Counted from the stretch's first letter, positions 33,301-44,883 are shown. The stretch: 48,126 bases of DNA from Intoshia linei (GCA_001642005.1 LWCA01000142.1:1-48126), one strand, 5' to 3'. The notes: generated by a model not told the origin, from the sequence alone. Made by a program: numbers and translations.

Positions 33301-35535
33301 CTCTAGCTGATTATGACGTATATTTTTGTTTTTATTGAAATTTGCATTTTAGTAACATTATATTTTTAACCTTGCATTTAGATATTACAATACAATGTAT
33401 ACATTGAATTGTTGAACATTACAAACTCTACAAATTTCCTATCAAATTTTACAGTGTTGGGAAACTCTTTGTAATTAAATTCACTAAAACATACTTATTG
33501 TTTTTTAGAATAAGAATCATCCAACAACAGTATTTACTTTACCCAGAAAAACTATTCAACTACAATCTGAATAGAACGCATTACAATGTTTATACTAATC
33601 CCAAATTAACCCAGTTAAGAAGTTGTAAATGTGTTAAAAATTTGTTAATTTTAAAAAACACCAAAATAAATAAACCTCTCATTCTAACCAATACATATAT
33701 TGGTGAAGATTGTACAATTGGTAATTTTAAAATGTTAATTTATTCCTAATCTATTTTAGATGAAAATGTTGTTTTAAAAAATTGTATAATATTGAACAAT
33801 GTCTGCATAAAAAAAGATGTTTACTTGAAGAATTGCATTGTGTCAAATGATTGTACGATCCATTCCATTTCAAATTTAACGAATTGTTATTTATCTGCAA
33901 ATGTCATTATTGGCGGTGTAAATGGAGTGCATATTGTAAATCGTAGATTATACCCGGTTCCATTGGAAAATGACGGTGAAGATGAACCTATTACAGTTAG
34001 CCCCGATATGGGATCACTGGCAAATTGTTTTGCGTATACTTCATATGCAAGGCGCAGGAGTACTTCCATGTGTTCATCATATATGGAAACGGAAAGCGAT
34101 TCATCAGAGGAAGACTTCTTTGATTATGATGAAGTTGACGAGACTGACCCCAATAAATTTACTCAGTCGGAAAATGAAGGAACCGAAAAAAATATGGAAA
34201 TTAAATTTTCAGGTATAAATTTAAACTGGTTCATTTACTTTGAGAGAAAACTGTGCGACTGGTGTGTTATTTGAAGGGTTGCTGAGATTCTTTCAATACA
34301 AAATAAGTTCAATTTTATTTAAATGTTAACGCATGCATTAGAACCTATTTGGTTGACTAGTAGTTGAGCAATGTGCTATGATTTTATTAATGTAACATTT
34401 TAGAATTTTCAAAACTACTCTATTGTACACTTGTCGATTCATATAACGAAAAAACCAATTATGAAAATACCATTATTGAAATTAATTCACTAAAGTATCT
34501 TAATTTTTCTAAATTTTACAATTTTTAGACATGCTTATTCACATGTCCATATAACCAATCTAATTGAGTTGTTGATCATTAATTTGTTTAAATTAACCAT
34601 GAAACTATCCAAAGAAACTGAACAAGAGTTTACAGTGGGCATTTTTTGCAAATTCTTTGAAAAAGTCTTTCAATTTTATCATCCCGTAATCAATAGATAC
34701 ATCAAATCTCATGAAACCGCTCAAATGATTTTATTAAATGCTATATCAGTAACTTCTTTGAAATTGTTTTGTTTATATGCTTGTTAGACTCTTTATTTAA
34801 AACCGGAATATGAAACTATATTTAAATCAATACAACGTGTTTTACACTTTCTTTATAATGAAATTGATGTTATCGATGATCATTTTATAGAATGTTGGTT
34901 TGATGACCTTTTCAAAGATGCTCAAAATAATGAATTCTTAATAGATGTAATTTTTTTCATTGTTTATAAATAGTCAGGGCTCCCAATATTGAAATGGCAT
35001 GTTAATAGGCCTGATTACTTCTGTAACTATAATAGTAAATTTTTCTTTTATACATTTTGTACTAACTGGAATGTACTGTCTGTATTAGCTATTTTTTATA
35101 CTTTTTCACAATTTTGACCTTTCAGAGGACTTGATTATCAAGTTCTAAATTTGTGACACTATCACTCGAAAAATTATTTTAAAGTTGGTTTGTTTAATTT
35201 CTAAGAGTAAGTCTTAATTTTTTAATTAAGCGACAACGAAGAAAAATATTCAATCTTACGAAAGTGAATGATAGTGTGTTCCAATGGTAAAGTGATTGAG
35301 AAACACTGGTTTAGAGTTTAAACTTGATAGGTTATCAATGTGTGTATATGAAAAAGGTTTCTCATCTCGTTACACGAACCATACCAACTTTGATAGCTGA
35401 TTAAAACCTATTAATTTACTTTAGTTGAAAAAATTTATGGAATGGATGCGGCAAGATGATGATGAAAGTGATGAAGACACTGAAGATGATTCCACCCGTA
35501 GTTCCTCCAGGATTCTAAGTAGTAATGATTTGTAA
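30330..35535 (+). CDS. EIF2B5: Translation initiation factor eIF2B subunit epsilon, 12 exons
   Basis: Catalytic subunit of the cytosolic guanine nucleotide exchange factor that recharges eIF2 with GTP. Exons: 30330-30467, 30506-30636, 30671-30874, 32936-33116, 33168-33317, 33382-33470, 33509-33720, 33760-34212, 34404-34494, 34529-34748, 34788-34946, 35425-35535. They join without a break to 712 aa, close to the usual length of about 720. Order: nucleotidyltransferase-like domain (about 15-260) with MGDVIRELHDKRLLRESFLV and the NF motif in VDNFDFKTFENLI (N250), left-handed beta-helix hexapeptides (about 330-410), an acidic linker (ETESDSSEEDFFDYDE), and the W2/HEAT domain from EINSLKH to the acidic end FMEWMRQDDDESDEDTEDDS. 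The N-terminal loop (about 17-55) is highly divergent and lacks the usual ADSFNxRF-type sequence. The ATG follows an out-of-frame upstream ATG. AATAAA lies at 35544. Intron 3 (2.06 kb) holds an antisense gene. Confidence 0.94.
30900..31324 (-). CDS. POLE4: POLE4-like histone-fold protein, nested antisense in an eIF2B-epsilon intron
   Basis: Exons 31139-31324, 31012-31096 and 30900-30973 (introns 42 and 38 nt) give a 114-aa protein, close to the usual length of about 117. POLE4 is the small histone-fold subunit of DNA polymerase epsilon, pairing with POLE3 in the nucleus. Visible marks: LPQSRIKQIMKIDKEVSLVS (histone-fold helix 1 and loop), AEACFLTCRATDMFI, GTKRKTLIKIDFDKVIKHVE and the family end FTFLDGTF. 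NF-YC and CHRAC1 are relatives. The FLDGT ending and the spacing favour POLE4, while SAEA is shared with NF-YC. The whole coding region lies in intron 3 of the eIF2B-epsilon gene on the opposite strand. Its stop is 26 bp from the end of host exon 3, and its nearest AATAAA (minus strand, 30858-30863) lies inside that exon, so the two transcripts probably overlap. Confidence 0.86.
32125..32166 (+). repeat. Copy of part of eIF2B-epsilon exon 9 inside intron 3
   Basis: TCAAAATACTATATTGTACA and the following CTTGTCGAATCATATAA differ at only a few positions from host exon 9 (34413-34446: TCAAAACTACTCTATTGTAC ...). No splice sites flank the copy in a usable phase, so it looks like a small dispersed duplication. 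The 103-codon plus-strand frame over 31965-32276 that includes it has no other homology. Confidence 0.55.
32295..32580 (+). repeat. Two-unit tandem duplication (~140 bp)
   Basis: AAATAACTAATAGTTTAAG, GAATCATGATT, AACGCATAATCAA and GTGCGTTTTAAA-type blocks occur in the same order starting near 32297 and 32438. The copies are diverged. It lies inside intron 3 of the eIF2B-epsilon gene. Confidence 0.7.
32633..32802 (+). repeat. Interspersed repeat family R2, copy 2
   Basis: Shares GGTTCCACCTGAAACAAGTT, TTGATAATAGTGAATGGTA and GTAGTACATAACAGTCAACC with 5368-5530. It sits 133 bp before exon 4 of the eIF2B-epsilon gene. Confidence 0.6.
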
Positions 35536-35543
35536 AGTTTGTA

Positions 35544-35549
35544 AATAAA
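35544..35549 (+). terminator. Polyadenylation signal of the eIF2B-epsilon gene
   Basis: AATAAA begins 9 nt past the TAA stop (35533-35535), giving a very short 3'UTR if used. Confidence 0.5.
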
Positions 35550-36339
35550 CTATATTTATTGGGACTGGTCATTTTGAAATCGCAAACCATCACGTTACAT
35601 AGTTTCTTGAAATCCGTTAAAATCACTTTAGTTAAACGTTAAAATTTGGTTATAATAATTAAGATAACGCTTCCGGTTAGGTCCTAACGAACGCCAATGA
35701 GTTTTCATATATAAATTTTATTTTTGCTCAATTTGTGCAAAAAAATTTGAAAAGTGGATTTAAAAAAATTTCTATTTAATCCAACGGTGCGTTACTAATG
35801 ATATTATTTAAAATGATATTTGTACATTGTGGTTCCGATCAAAATTTTTTTTAAAATATGAGATTCATAAAATAAATATTTATTCTCCAAATCTATATTT
35901 TAGAAAAATTAACAGAATAGTATATTTCATAATTAGTATGAGCTGTATTGATAATTGGAATGTAGTAAAATAGACAAAATTTATTTTAAAAAAATAATGT
36001 CGGTTAAATATGTCATGTCAAAATTTAACAATGTACACAATATGTAACAAAAAAATAAAATGCTGTAAGGATATATCAAAACGTTTTCATTTTTCAGGTT
36101 GGCAAGTTCTAAATGTAAATTAAAATCATACATTTAAAGTTTTAAATAAAAATCACAACCGGAGGATAATTAATAACCCTTAAGGCACTACAAGCCATAT
36201 TTTATTGCATACAATTGAAATGCAAAATATAAGACAAAAATTGTGTATTGAGTCGCACTAAACACTTTGCCTTATGATAAGGAACTCATGTACTTTGTTT
36301 TAGTACATTAAATCACGATAATTATACAACAATTGTTCT

Positions 36340-36630
36340 CAGATAAGTATCCCAAAAATATTCATCCAAATAAACTTTACTTAGATCTCAGTAATCATAT
36401 AAATTCATCCAAATTATTTAGATCTAAATATTCATAATTTCATCCAAGTCCATATTACTCAGATCTGAATACTCATATAAATTGATACAATAAAATGGAA
36501 TATACAAGCCGTAATAGTCAAATTGACTAAATCAATGCATATTAAGAGTAAGTATTACTTAGAGTCTAAGTCATAAAATATCTAATCGACACGCCCATTA
36601 CTCAGATCTAAGTACTCTGTTGTCTAAGGG
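36340..36630 (+). repeat. Degenerate ~40-50-bp tandem repeat
   Basis: Units built from TTCATCCAA, TTACTTAGATCT or TTACTCAGATCT, and AA-TACTCATATAAA recur at about 36361, 36404, 36440 and 36590. The remainder of 35550-37084 is AT-rich sequence in which I see no gene except possibly the last UNC-50 exon. A hAT-like end (GGTTGAGGAGCACTATCCTAG) lies at about 37052-37072. Confidence 0.55.
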
Positions 36631-37084
36631 ATAATAACCTCTGCACACATAGCCAAACCTAAAGTACCTGAAACCATTCCTAGGTTCGGTCAAATTTTTG
36701 TAACATAGTGACATCATTTTTCCAATTGCAATTAAAAATTGATATTTTTAAATAACTGTCGGGCCGATACGCGAGGAGGTGTGGCTAAGGATATATAGCG
36801 TTATGAATTGTTTATAAAAAAGTGTAAAGAGTTTATTTTTAATTTTCGGAGGGCAAATAGCAAAATAGATTTATATACAAAATGTATATTTGATTAGTGC
36901 TAACTGAAAATATTTAGTATAGTATAAGATTTTACAAGAAAGGCTGTAAATTTAAGAAAAAAAGTTGTTCCGTACAAAACAAAAAATTATCTTTAACTGA
37001 CTCTCTGTGAAATGGAATACAGGTCGTTTTCAATTTTGGCTGGAGCACACCGGTTGAGGAGCACTATCCTAGTATATTATATAC

Positions 37085-40015
37085 TAAAAACTAAATTACT
37101 TCTATATCCAATATATGAAATGTACAAATAATAAAAAACACACAACAAGCATGTCGTATTTAGAGTAAACACAGTCAGATAGTTTTTATTGTGTAAATCT
37201 ATAATGAAATGAAAAAAGTAAAATGTATATAAAACCTGTGATATATTGAATAATGAGATAAAGAGGTTTAACAATTACGGACCTAGCGACCATACATGGA
37301 AATATTGAGTTTAAATGTACGTCGAAGCAATAAGCCCATTCAATCTGTTCACTATATTGAGGCAATACTGTATAGTTTAAAAAAAACCTAAAATTAAATA
37401 ATGTAAATAAAACTATGAAAACTGTAGACACATTGCAATAATGAAGGATAAATTTCAAATTTTAATTTTTGTGCCCTTATCCATTCAATTACAGTGTAAG
37501 TCTTACACCAACCTAGTGTACAATATACACCCGTTTTTCCTAAAAGTGGAGCTATGACCTAACGATCATGGTCATGGTAAATTTCACGAATGTATTGCAA
37601 TATTGAAAACTTTAGACCAATGCAGTGGTTCTCAACTTTTCGCGACACCACATAAATTTATTATATTACATACTTTTAACAATTTTGAAATCTTGTCAAC
37701 CTTAAAAAAATTATGTTTAACCCTTCACTATTTGCTAAGGTGTTAACATTTTTCTAAAACAAAAAATCCAGGGTTATAAAAGATCAAGAATAAAATTTAA
37801 TGAAGGCACTTTTGCGTAATTCAGCCAATCAAACCAATGTTAGTTGTTATCGATCTAGAGATCATTTATTCTAATAATAGATTGTGTTTTTAATTTTATG
37901 TTGATCTAAAAAAATATAAAAAATGGAGTTACAAAATATATGAAAATGTTCCATATCTGACTTTGACAAATGGTTAACCGACATAGATTCTCAATCCAAT
38001 TTGGTATTTGAATATTTAAATGCCATTAAAACCATATTTACCAATTGTGACTTTTAAATAGATGGACCCTTGCGGTCTTATGCGTTTTTGGAATTTGGTA
38101 TTAATTAAATTAAAGATTAACATAAAATGTTTCATTTTAAATATGTAATGTAAATTTTTTTTAAATGCATCTTATATTGCCTGTGATAATTTTTTTATAT
38201 TAAAGCGCCAATTTACTTGGTGATTTAATAATAATAATAAATGTATCCAATTAAAAAGTGGCGCATTATTTGTTTTTATACAACAGGTAATATTTCAATA
38301 TCGTTTTGATTTATTGTAATATTTTATTTCAATTACAGGTTTTTAATTGATTTTAACATTTAATTTTGTTTATTAGTTAATTTTTTCATGTATTTTTATG
38401 TAGATTCTCAAATACAGTATATACCCCAGGATTACATTAAAAAAATGTGAAAATTTATCCAATACCAAATCTAATCTTTTTAAGTTTATGTTAAACTCAA
38501 CGTAGTTATTTTTAAATTTTATTTTTTTACATTTAACTTTAGGTTCCTAATATTACATCTAAAAACATTGAAGATGTTCTTCGTCGCGGTGAAGGCATTC
38601 ATAGTTATTTTTTTATAATGATATTGCATGCATCTTATATTTCTTATTTACATTACAATTATTTATACCAAGAAGATTTTAACATTTTAAGCAAATTATA
38701 AAAATTAATTTTTTCAACAATTTTTTTAAGTTACTAAACTTTTAATTACTTTAAATTAATGAGAAATTTTTCCCTTTATCACCAGGAACTTTTTCTTTTA
38801 TTTTTACCTGAAACCCAGATTTCAACCCAAGCATAGCTGGTGCACCATCAGTATAAACACCGCATATATTGTATTAATTTCCTTCAATAAAAAACTCATC
38901 AAGTTTTTTATAAATATTCAGTTTTCGTACAAACAGCAGCCAGCTCTGTCGAGGGCTAATTTTTAATTTTAAAATCGATTTTTTAATTATTCTATTGTGA
39001 AATTGAAATTGTGTTTTTTAATTCTAGGACTTTTAATTTTTGAATTAAACGGTAACACACACAGACAATACATTTTATATAAGTAAAGGATTCTCATGTA
39101 TTTTTGATCATGATGGACTCAAATTTGGGAAATGAAACATAGATATCAACATCTGCGAAAAACTCTATTAGAAACTGGGCTCTTTTAAATTTTAAGACTG
39201 TTAATTTTTTAAATATATATACGGTATCACACACACAAAGTGACATTCAATTTTATATAAGTAAAGGATAAATTACCAAAAAAATGTTGCAGCAATAATG
39301 CCTGCAAAAGCATACATGAAAACAACATTGTATATAAACCAAGGTATAATAAGAAAACTGGATAGAAAGCAAATCTTTATAATGATTATAGACATTAAAT
39401 CCAATACTAAAATTGAAATACATTTATAAAACAAATAACAATTTTTTCTCTAAATATTACAATATACAAAAATCAGTTTTCTATGAAAATGAAATTGAAA
39501 AAATGCACCGAAAAAAATAAAAAATAAAAATTTTTCAATATTACTAAATCCCTTATTCCCTACTTTTAAAAGTCCACTTATTTACGTGATTAAAGGCTAT
39601 CTGTATAGTTTAGATTAAACTACACAAATTCCAAGACAGTTTTTTGCTTTGTTTATCATAAATTCAATATTAGAATTATACATTGTACACATTCCCGGTC
39701 AAAGCTTATTTTAGCATTAGTATTTACCAATTAGTATAAGTGTTGAGAGTAGGAAAAAAGAAGGATCATCTCTAGCAAATTGATTTTTACTAGCCTTACG
39801 AGCATCGAAAATTCTGTACCTAATTAATAAATATACATGTCATTCATACGTTGAAAAATTAAACAAAAAAAATACATTTTCTGTGGATTTGTAATCAATA
39901 TCCATGATTGCCAACAAGCATACTCCAAGTCCATTTGTCTAAAATTTAACATTCTCGAAAAAAATCGTTTAAATTTATGTTCTGCCGAGTATTCAACATT
40001 ATTAAAACACAACAT
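37085..40015 (-). CDS. UNC50: UNC-50 homologue (Golgi membrane protein), 3' end not placed
   Basis: UNC-50 is a five-span membrane protein of the Golgi needed for trafficking of certain receptors. Exons 39876-40015, 39728-39819, 39277-39406, 37236-37387 and 37085-37198 join in phase to about 208 residues. Visible marks: LNFRQMDLEYACWQ and LITNPQKMYRIFDARK (the conserved N-terminal cytosolic block), NQFARDDPSFF, two hydrophobic stretches in exon 3, then QYSEQIEWAYCFDVHLNS (the family signature), and FYYLYISYIGYRSN. The usual length is about 255, so roughly 45 C-terminal residues are missing. A candidate last exon begins near 36966 (FLVKSYTILNIF) but stops early. The 1.9-kb intron 37388-39276 contains hAT debris. 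The start is the first ATG, 139 bp from the divergently transcribed FAM114A-like gene, suggesting a shared promoter. Confidence 0.87.
37623..39000 (-). mobile_element. Relic of an autonomous hAT transposon (ZBED5-like) in an UNC-50 intron
   Basis: A hAT-type end CAGTGGTTCTCAACTTTTCG starts at 37623. On the minus strand, 38772-38868 encodes GVYTDGAPAMLGLKSGF followed by KIKEKVPGD. This is the catalytic TDGAPAM-type block of ZBED5-like hAT transposases, and it is preceded (38868-38920) by FKKLDEFFIEGN and a stop. Frames are broken around it. The boundaries are approximate, since no matching right end or target duplication was found. Confidence 0.65.
39040..39270 (+). repeat. Two related repeat ends in tandem
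   Basis: CGGTAACACACACAGACAATAC...TTATATAAGTAAAGGATT (39051-39095) and CGGTATCACACACACAAAGT...TTATATAAGTAAAGGATA (39222-39270) are similar blocks about 175 bp apart. They resemble the terminal part of family R1 in reverse orientation. Confidence 0.5.
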
Positions 40016-40154
40016 TGCGTAAATAATCTATACTGTCACTCTCTAACAATAAAATGTAAAAAGGTAACGCAAAGTAAATTGGTACGTTTTAAGAATAAAG
40101 TTACTTTTAATTGTGTAGGTGATTTACTAACAATAAAATTTTATTTTACCTTTA
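40016..40154. promoter_or_regulatory. Bidirectional intergenic region between UNC-50 and FAM114A-like genes
   Basis: Only 139 bp separate the two divergent start codons (minus ATG at 40015, plus ATG at 40155). Both promoters and 5' UTRs must fit here or overlap the neighbouring coding exon. I see no clear TATA box or other element. Confidence 0.6.
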
Positions 40155-43100
40155 ATGGATACAAATTCTGAACAACACTGTGAAAGAAGTTTCGAGATAA
40201 ATTCCGATTCTAGCTTTCAAAGTGCGTGTGAATCATTTGATTCCGCCGATTCATTTTCAGAAAAGGACAAAACAACATTATCACATCAAACCAACAAACT
40301 ACAATCTCACGATTTAAAAAATTTAAAATATTTAAAAAAACAACATGTAAACGTACATCACACAAGAATTGAACTAGATGAAATCCAATTTGACTTAAAA
40401 GACGTTGAATTAGCAAACAACACAAATCCTCAACATTCACAAGTTCAAAGTGAAATTAAACTAGAAAATAAAATAAATGCACCACAAACTGATTTAAATG
40501 ACTTTAAACTGTCTGAAAACGATCTACACACTTATCAAAACGAAAACAATTTTACTTCATACGTAGGAAATTTAAAGAGTAGTCTCTTAACCATTGGTGA
40601 TAAATTTAACCAAAAAATTGCACAAAGTGTTGATAATGATGATCAAGGTAATATTGATGTGTGAATTTAATTACTACGGATTATTTAATGTAAATTGAAA
40701 AATTTTACAAATTTATTTTTTAGTTGACACAAACACCTCTACGTCATGGCTTTCTGCTAGCGTTTTTTCTGGAATTACTAAAGCTGTATCAAAAAATGTT
40801 AAGGTTTTTATTTTCGTTTAGAGCAAAAATTTGATGGGAGAAGGAGCTGGAATGATTGAAAAAATTAAAAAATCAGGAATTGATCTTATAAATACTGCGC
40901 CAATTTCAGTACCCACACAGGATTCGGATTTTTCAGAGGTTTATTTTTTAATTTGTTTTTTCAAAATTTTACTGAACTATTACAATTTAATTTTCATTTT
41001 ATTTATTTTTGTATCATATTCATAAATCATTTGTGTTATTTATGTAGTTTGTTAAAGAAGTGAAAAGGAAAAAACTTGTAAATAAAGACGAAGTGGATCA
41101 TCAAATCGTCAATAAATTTGAAGCTTTAAATTTAAACTTTCTAATTGCTACTCGGTTGGATAATCTTGATACATTTCTAACGAGTTTCTGTGATGAGGGA
41201 GGTTTGTTGTTATTTATAAAAAATTACTGGTACAGTATAAAGTAAAAATTGCTCAAAATGTGTCTGCCATTGTCGGTGTGTGTAACCATTTATTTAGACT
41301 ACTGATAGTCCCGCAAATTTCAAAAACATAAATTCAAAGTCAGTTTTATTTATGGCGGATGGTTAAATTAATTGTAAATTAAAAAAATATCAAATTATGT
41401 CGTTTCATAAATTGCATATTCAGAGTCAATTTTAATTTTTTTGTTAATATAGTTCAGTGGTTCCCGATTGAGGTCCCTGGACCATTTGGGTCAAAAACTA
41501 TAAGCCTGGGGTCCGTAAGATTCAAATAAAATATACAATTTTTTCATCAACTTTTGTTTATTCTTATAGGATAATTTTTTATAAATATTACAGAATTATC
41601 AAATATTGGAAATTTATGCCAAAGTCTAGAGCAGGGATTCTCAACCTTTTTTGAACTATCTCCCTCTAAATCAAAAAAATTTATCATGGGTTCCTTAATA
41701 ATTAAAAACTAGCAAAAAATGTACTTAATTTTACTGATACTTTTGTGCATTATAATAATTTATGATATTTAGCCGAATTTTTAAAATATGAGTTTTAAAA
41801 AATTGCTTGTTTGTATTTATAAAGTTGACTTACTTTTTCTCATAATAACAGTATTTTTATGTTATTTCGCAGAAATAAAATAGAAACGAATCAAAACAAT
41901 AATCTCAAAATGTCTAAAATGTCAAAAGCAACACAATTTAATATTTTAAAATTTACATTATGTTAATAAGAAAATTATAATATCAACTTGAAACTAAATC
42001 ATCCCAATATTAAACAAATCATCAAAAACCCTTGGTCTAGAGTCTAGACAACCGGCTCCATTAGTATTTCAAAAATTACACTTTCATCCAACCATTAATA
42101 AAAAATATCGTTTCAAACCTTCGGAGAAAAATCCACTTAATCAAACCACAAAATAAAGAATCACTTTTACTAACCATTAAGGGAAGAACCCCTTTTTTCA
42201 GTTTTTTTTATAAAAACACAATTGTACCATCCCTTGAAGGAAATATCTTTTTCTTTTTACAATACTTTTTTGAAAATTACAATTATACCCAATTTTATGA
42301 GAAAAAACATTTAATTTTTTAATAAATGTTTTATATTTCATGTTTCCTTTGGGGCTAAAAAAATAATATTTTGAATTGGGGTCCGTATACTATTTGAATC
42401 GGGAAACACTGGTATAATTGAAGAAAGTAGCTATTGTTTGTACGGACTACGTAGTGTATGATGGTGGAAATTCCCTTATATTTACCTTTTGTTTATTAGG
42501 AAAATGTAAACTTTTACTTTTCTATAAATAAGATTAGAGCATCTCAGTTTTATCTGTTTTTAATTTGTTGATGAGAATTTTAAAACTGCGTGTGGTTACA
42601 TTTGAAATTTGTTAGCATTCTATATTTTGACACTTCTGACTATCAAGTATATAACACTTTAAAATAAATTGGTCGGCTTAAAAATTATTTAAAATCAATG
42701 AAACTCAAGGATGATCTAATATAGTTAAAGTGAAAATATTTGCTCATAAATTAATAAATATACTAGGATTAGAAGCGCAACAATGTATAAATACAATTTA
42801 TGTGAAATACGAACTTGCACCATTTGATAAAGATATAAATATATTTACTAAAGTCAATGAAGGTATTTATTATTTGTATGCGTTCTCATACCAGTTTGAC
42901 CCCATCATGATTCACTGGCTATAACCCGGTCGGTATAAACTGTATTTAGAAAAAATATCATCAATTATAATTTATAGTGAAAAATTAATTTATTTAACCA
43001 GAGTTTACAAAATGTCGGTCCGTGAAAATCTTTTTATATTCATAGGGGTTGTCAACACAAAAAGGTTGAAAATCACCGACAAGTTTCACAATTTGTGGTC

Positions 43101-44155
43101 ACTAATCATCAGCTATATAAGATTTTTGATAAAATATTTTTAGATCTATTAGAATGCTATAAAAACACTCTTGATTCAATCTGTTGGGATTTGAATGATG
43201 CAATAGATATAGACTTAATAAATAACGTAATTTTACTATGTAAGTGATATTCGATTTTTCGCATACCCGTGAATCAAGTTATTCTTTATTCGTCCCATGC
43301 GTATTTCGATTTAATGTATAATGTTTTTATACTGACATTCATTTTAGGAATTTATCAATATTGTTAAAACACCCATTGAAACAAGCCTTACCTACCACGT
43401 ATTTTTAAACAAAGATTCTGGAACAATGTTTCAATTTTTTCTATCAGATTTCATTTATTTTTACAACTGTTGCTTTTTTAAACCCTTATTAAATCGGACA
43501 TATCACTATTTTGAAACAATGTTCCAGTTTCCTACATTTAGATTAAAAGGTTGAAATTTTTAAACTTATTAAATTACAGCAAACCTACATAACATCTATA
43601 AACATATCTGCAAAATTAACCGTTTTATGCCTGAAAATAATATATGAAATTATACTCTATGTATCAGAAAATTGTGAAAAAATTTTTAATGTTCAAGATT
43701 TTGTGGAAATGATTAAAAAGTAATAAATTAACTCACATGTATAGCAATTAAATAGATTGTGCTATTGTATGGACAGACTGATCCGATCAAATCTTGAAGC
43801 TGTTTGCAAGTACTTAATTGACAACGACGTATTTTTATTTTCTAATTTTAAAAATGTTATTTGAAACATTTCAGTGATATAAAGAGTGGGTGTCACGTTT
43901 TGGGTACTTTAGGGAAGATTAGCTTTTTATTAAAGTAAACACTATTCCGCATATAATACTCGTTAAAAACAAGTTCTAACCGCCTTGATTCTGATACGTG
44001 TCACAACTTATATAAACTATGAAATTAATTTATTATAGCACCAATACTACCAATACATGGATCTCGATCTTGAAAAATTAAAAAGCTCTAGTTGTGGATA
44101 TATTAGAATGATTCTCTATGGATATTTTTGTATATACAAAATATTGATACAATAA
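40155..44155 (+). CDS. FAM114A-like protein (NOXP20 family), 10 exons
   Basis: FAM114A proteins are Golgi-associated Rab2 effectors; this one is assigned by motif order, not by strong identity. Exons 40155-40647, 40724-40785, 40822-40938, 41048-41201, 42725-42862, 43144-43226, 43348-43398, 43580-43719, 43756-43828 and 44039-44155 join in frame to 475 aa (the family is about 500-560). Visible: an acidic, Ser-rich N-terminus (1-150), SWLSASVFSGITKAVSK (about 170), GEGAGMIEKIKKSGIDLIN, then NKFEALNLNFLIATRLDNL, helical C-terminal exons with TYITSINISAKLTVLCLKII (matches the family's YxSSIxxLAExTAxCIE block), and the end CGYIRMILYGYFCIYKILIQ. Intron 2 is 36 nt; alternatives of 24 or 18 nt would use a GTTAAG or GTTTTT donor. 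Intron 4 (1.5 kb) holds a nested pair of hAT elements. An open block at 44578-44653 before GTAAGT is not part of this model. Confidence 0.76.
41455..42411. mobile_element. hAT-like element (957 bp), itself invaded by another
   Basis: Left end CAGTGGTTCCCGATTGA and right end AATCGGGAAACACTG are inverted repeats. Flanks ATATAGTT and GTATAATT are an imperfect 8-bp duplication. The body shares GGGGTCCGTAAGATTCAAAT and other blocks with the copy at 16747. A second element occupies 41632-42034. Both lie in intron 4 of the FAM114A-like gene. Confidence 0.85.
41632..42034. mobile_element. Nested non-autonomous hAT element (403 bp)
   Basis: It starts CAGGGATTCTCAACC and ends AAACCCTTG, and is flanked by an exact 8-bp duplication GTCTAGAG at 41624-41631 and 42035-42042. 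It lies wholly inside the 41455-42411 element, so it inserted later. Confidence 0.88.
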
Positions 44156-44883
44156 ATCTTAAAAATTTAAATTATTTACGAACCATCTTTATTTGTGTTT
44201 TTATCACGTATTACACTTTACATGGGTGTAAATCAACAAATAACTGTGAAGGCATCACTAAATGTTTCCACCAGATGTACATTAGGGGTGATAAAAAAGT
44301 AAACCCAACGAGGAATTGCAATACCATCTATTTTCACACAAGTAGAAGTTGCAGTTTTTAAAAAAACTCCGGGCAAAGCTATTTGGTATTGAACATTGCT
44401 GATCGTCACTAATATTTGTGAATTTTTTATTGATTTAACTATTTTTTTCAAATGATGGATATTGAAAACATTTTCAGTCTGAAACTCTAAACGGAAGGTA
44501 ACAGAATTGCATTTTTCAGCAATTGATAATTTTTGTTTACGAAACCTTAAACTTTATGCACTTTTTAAAATACAGAAAAAATAAAGAAACTAAAAGAAAT
44601 TTTTAACGTTCACGACAAATTAATTCACCTTTATAATCAATTAAAACTTCATGTAAGTTTTCGATTAATTAATTTTAAAATAAAATATTCAAAAAATAAA
44701 ACAAAAACACTATTGAAAGTTTAACCCGCAAAATATGAAGAAAATCATATAACAAAAAATATAAACTTTACTAAATTAATTTAACAATTAAATATATACA
44801 ATTTGAATTATAGCACCAATATAAAATGTCAACCTTGAATGAATGATATATTTATCGTACATATTATGTATTAATATATTAAA

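Noticed and set aside
44233-44451. 72-codon minus-strand frame
   Set aside because: No domain, no splice context. It ends near a repeat-like GGGTGATAAAAAAGTAAAC sequence, and I cannot support it as a gene.
44578-44653. Open block before a perfect GTAAGT donor (KKLKEIFNVHDKLIHLYNQL)
   Set aside because: No partner exon: the FAM114A-like gene already ends at 44155 and the helicase lies opposite. Too short to call.
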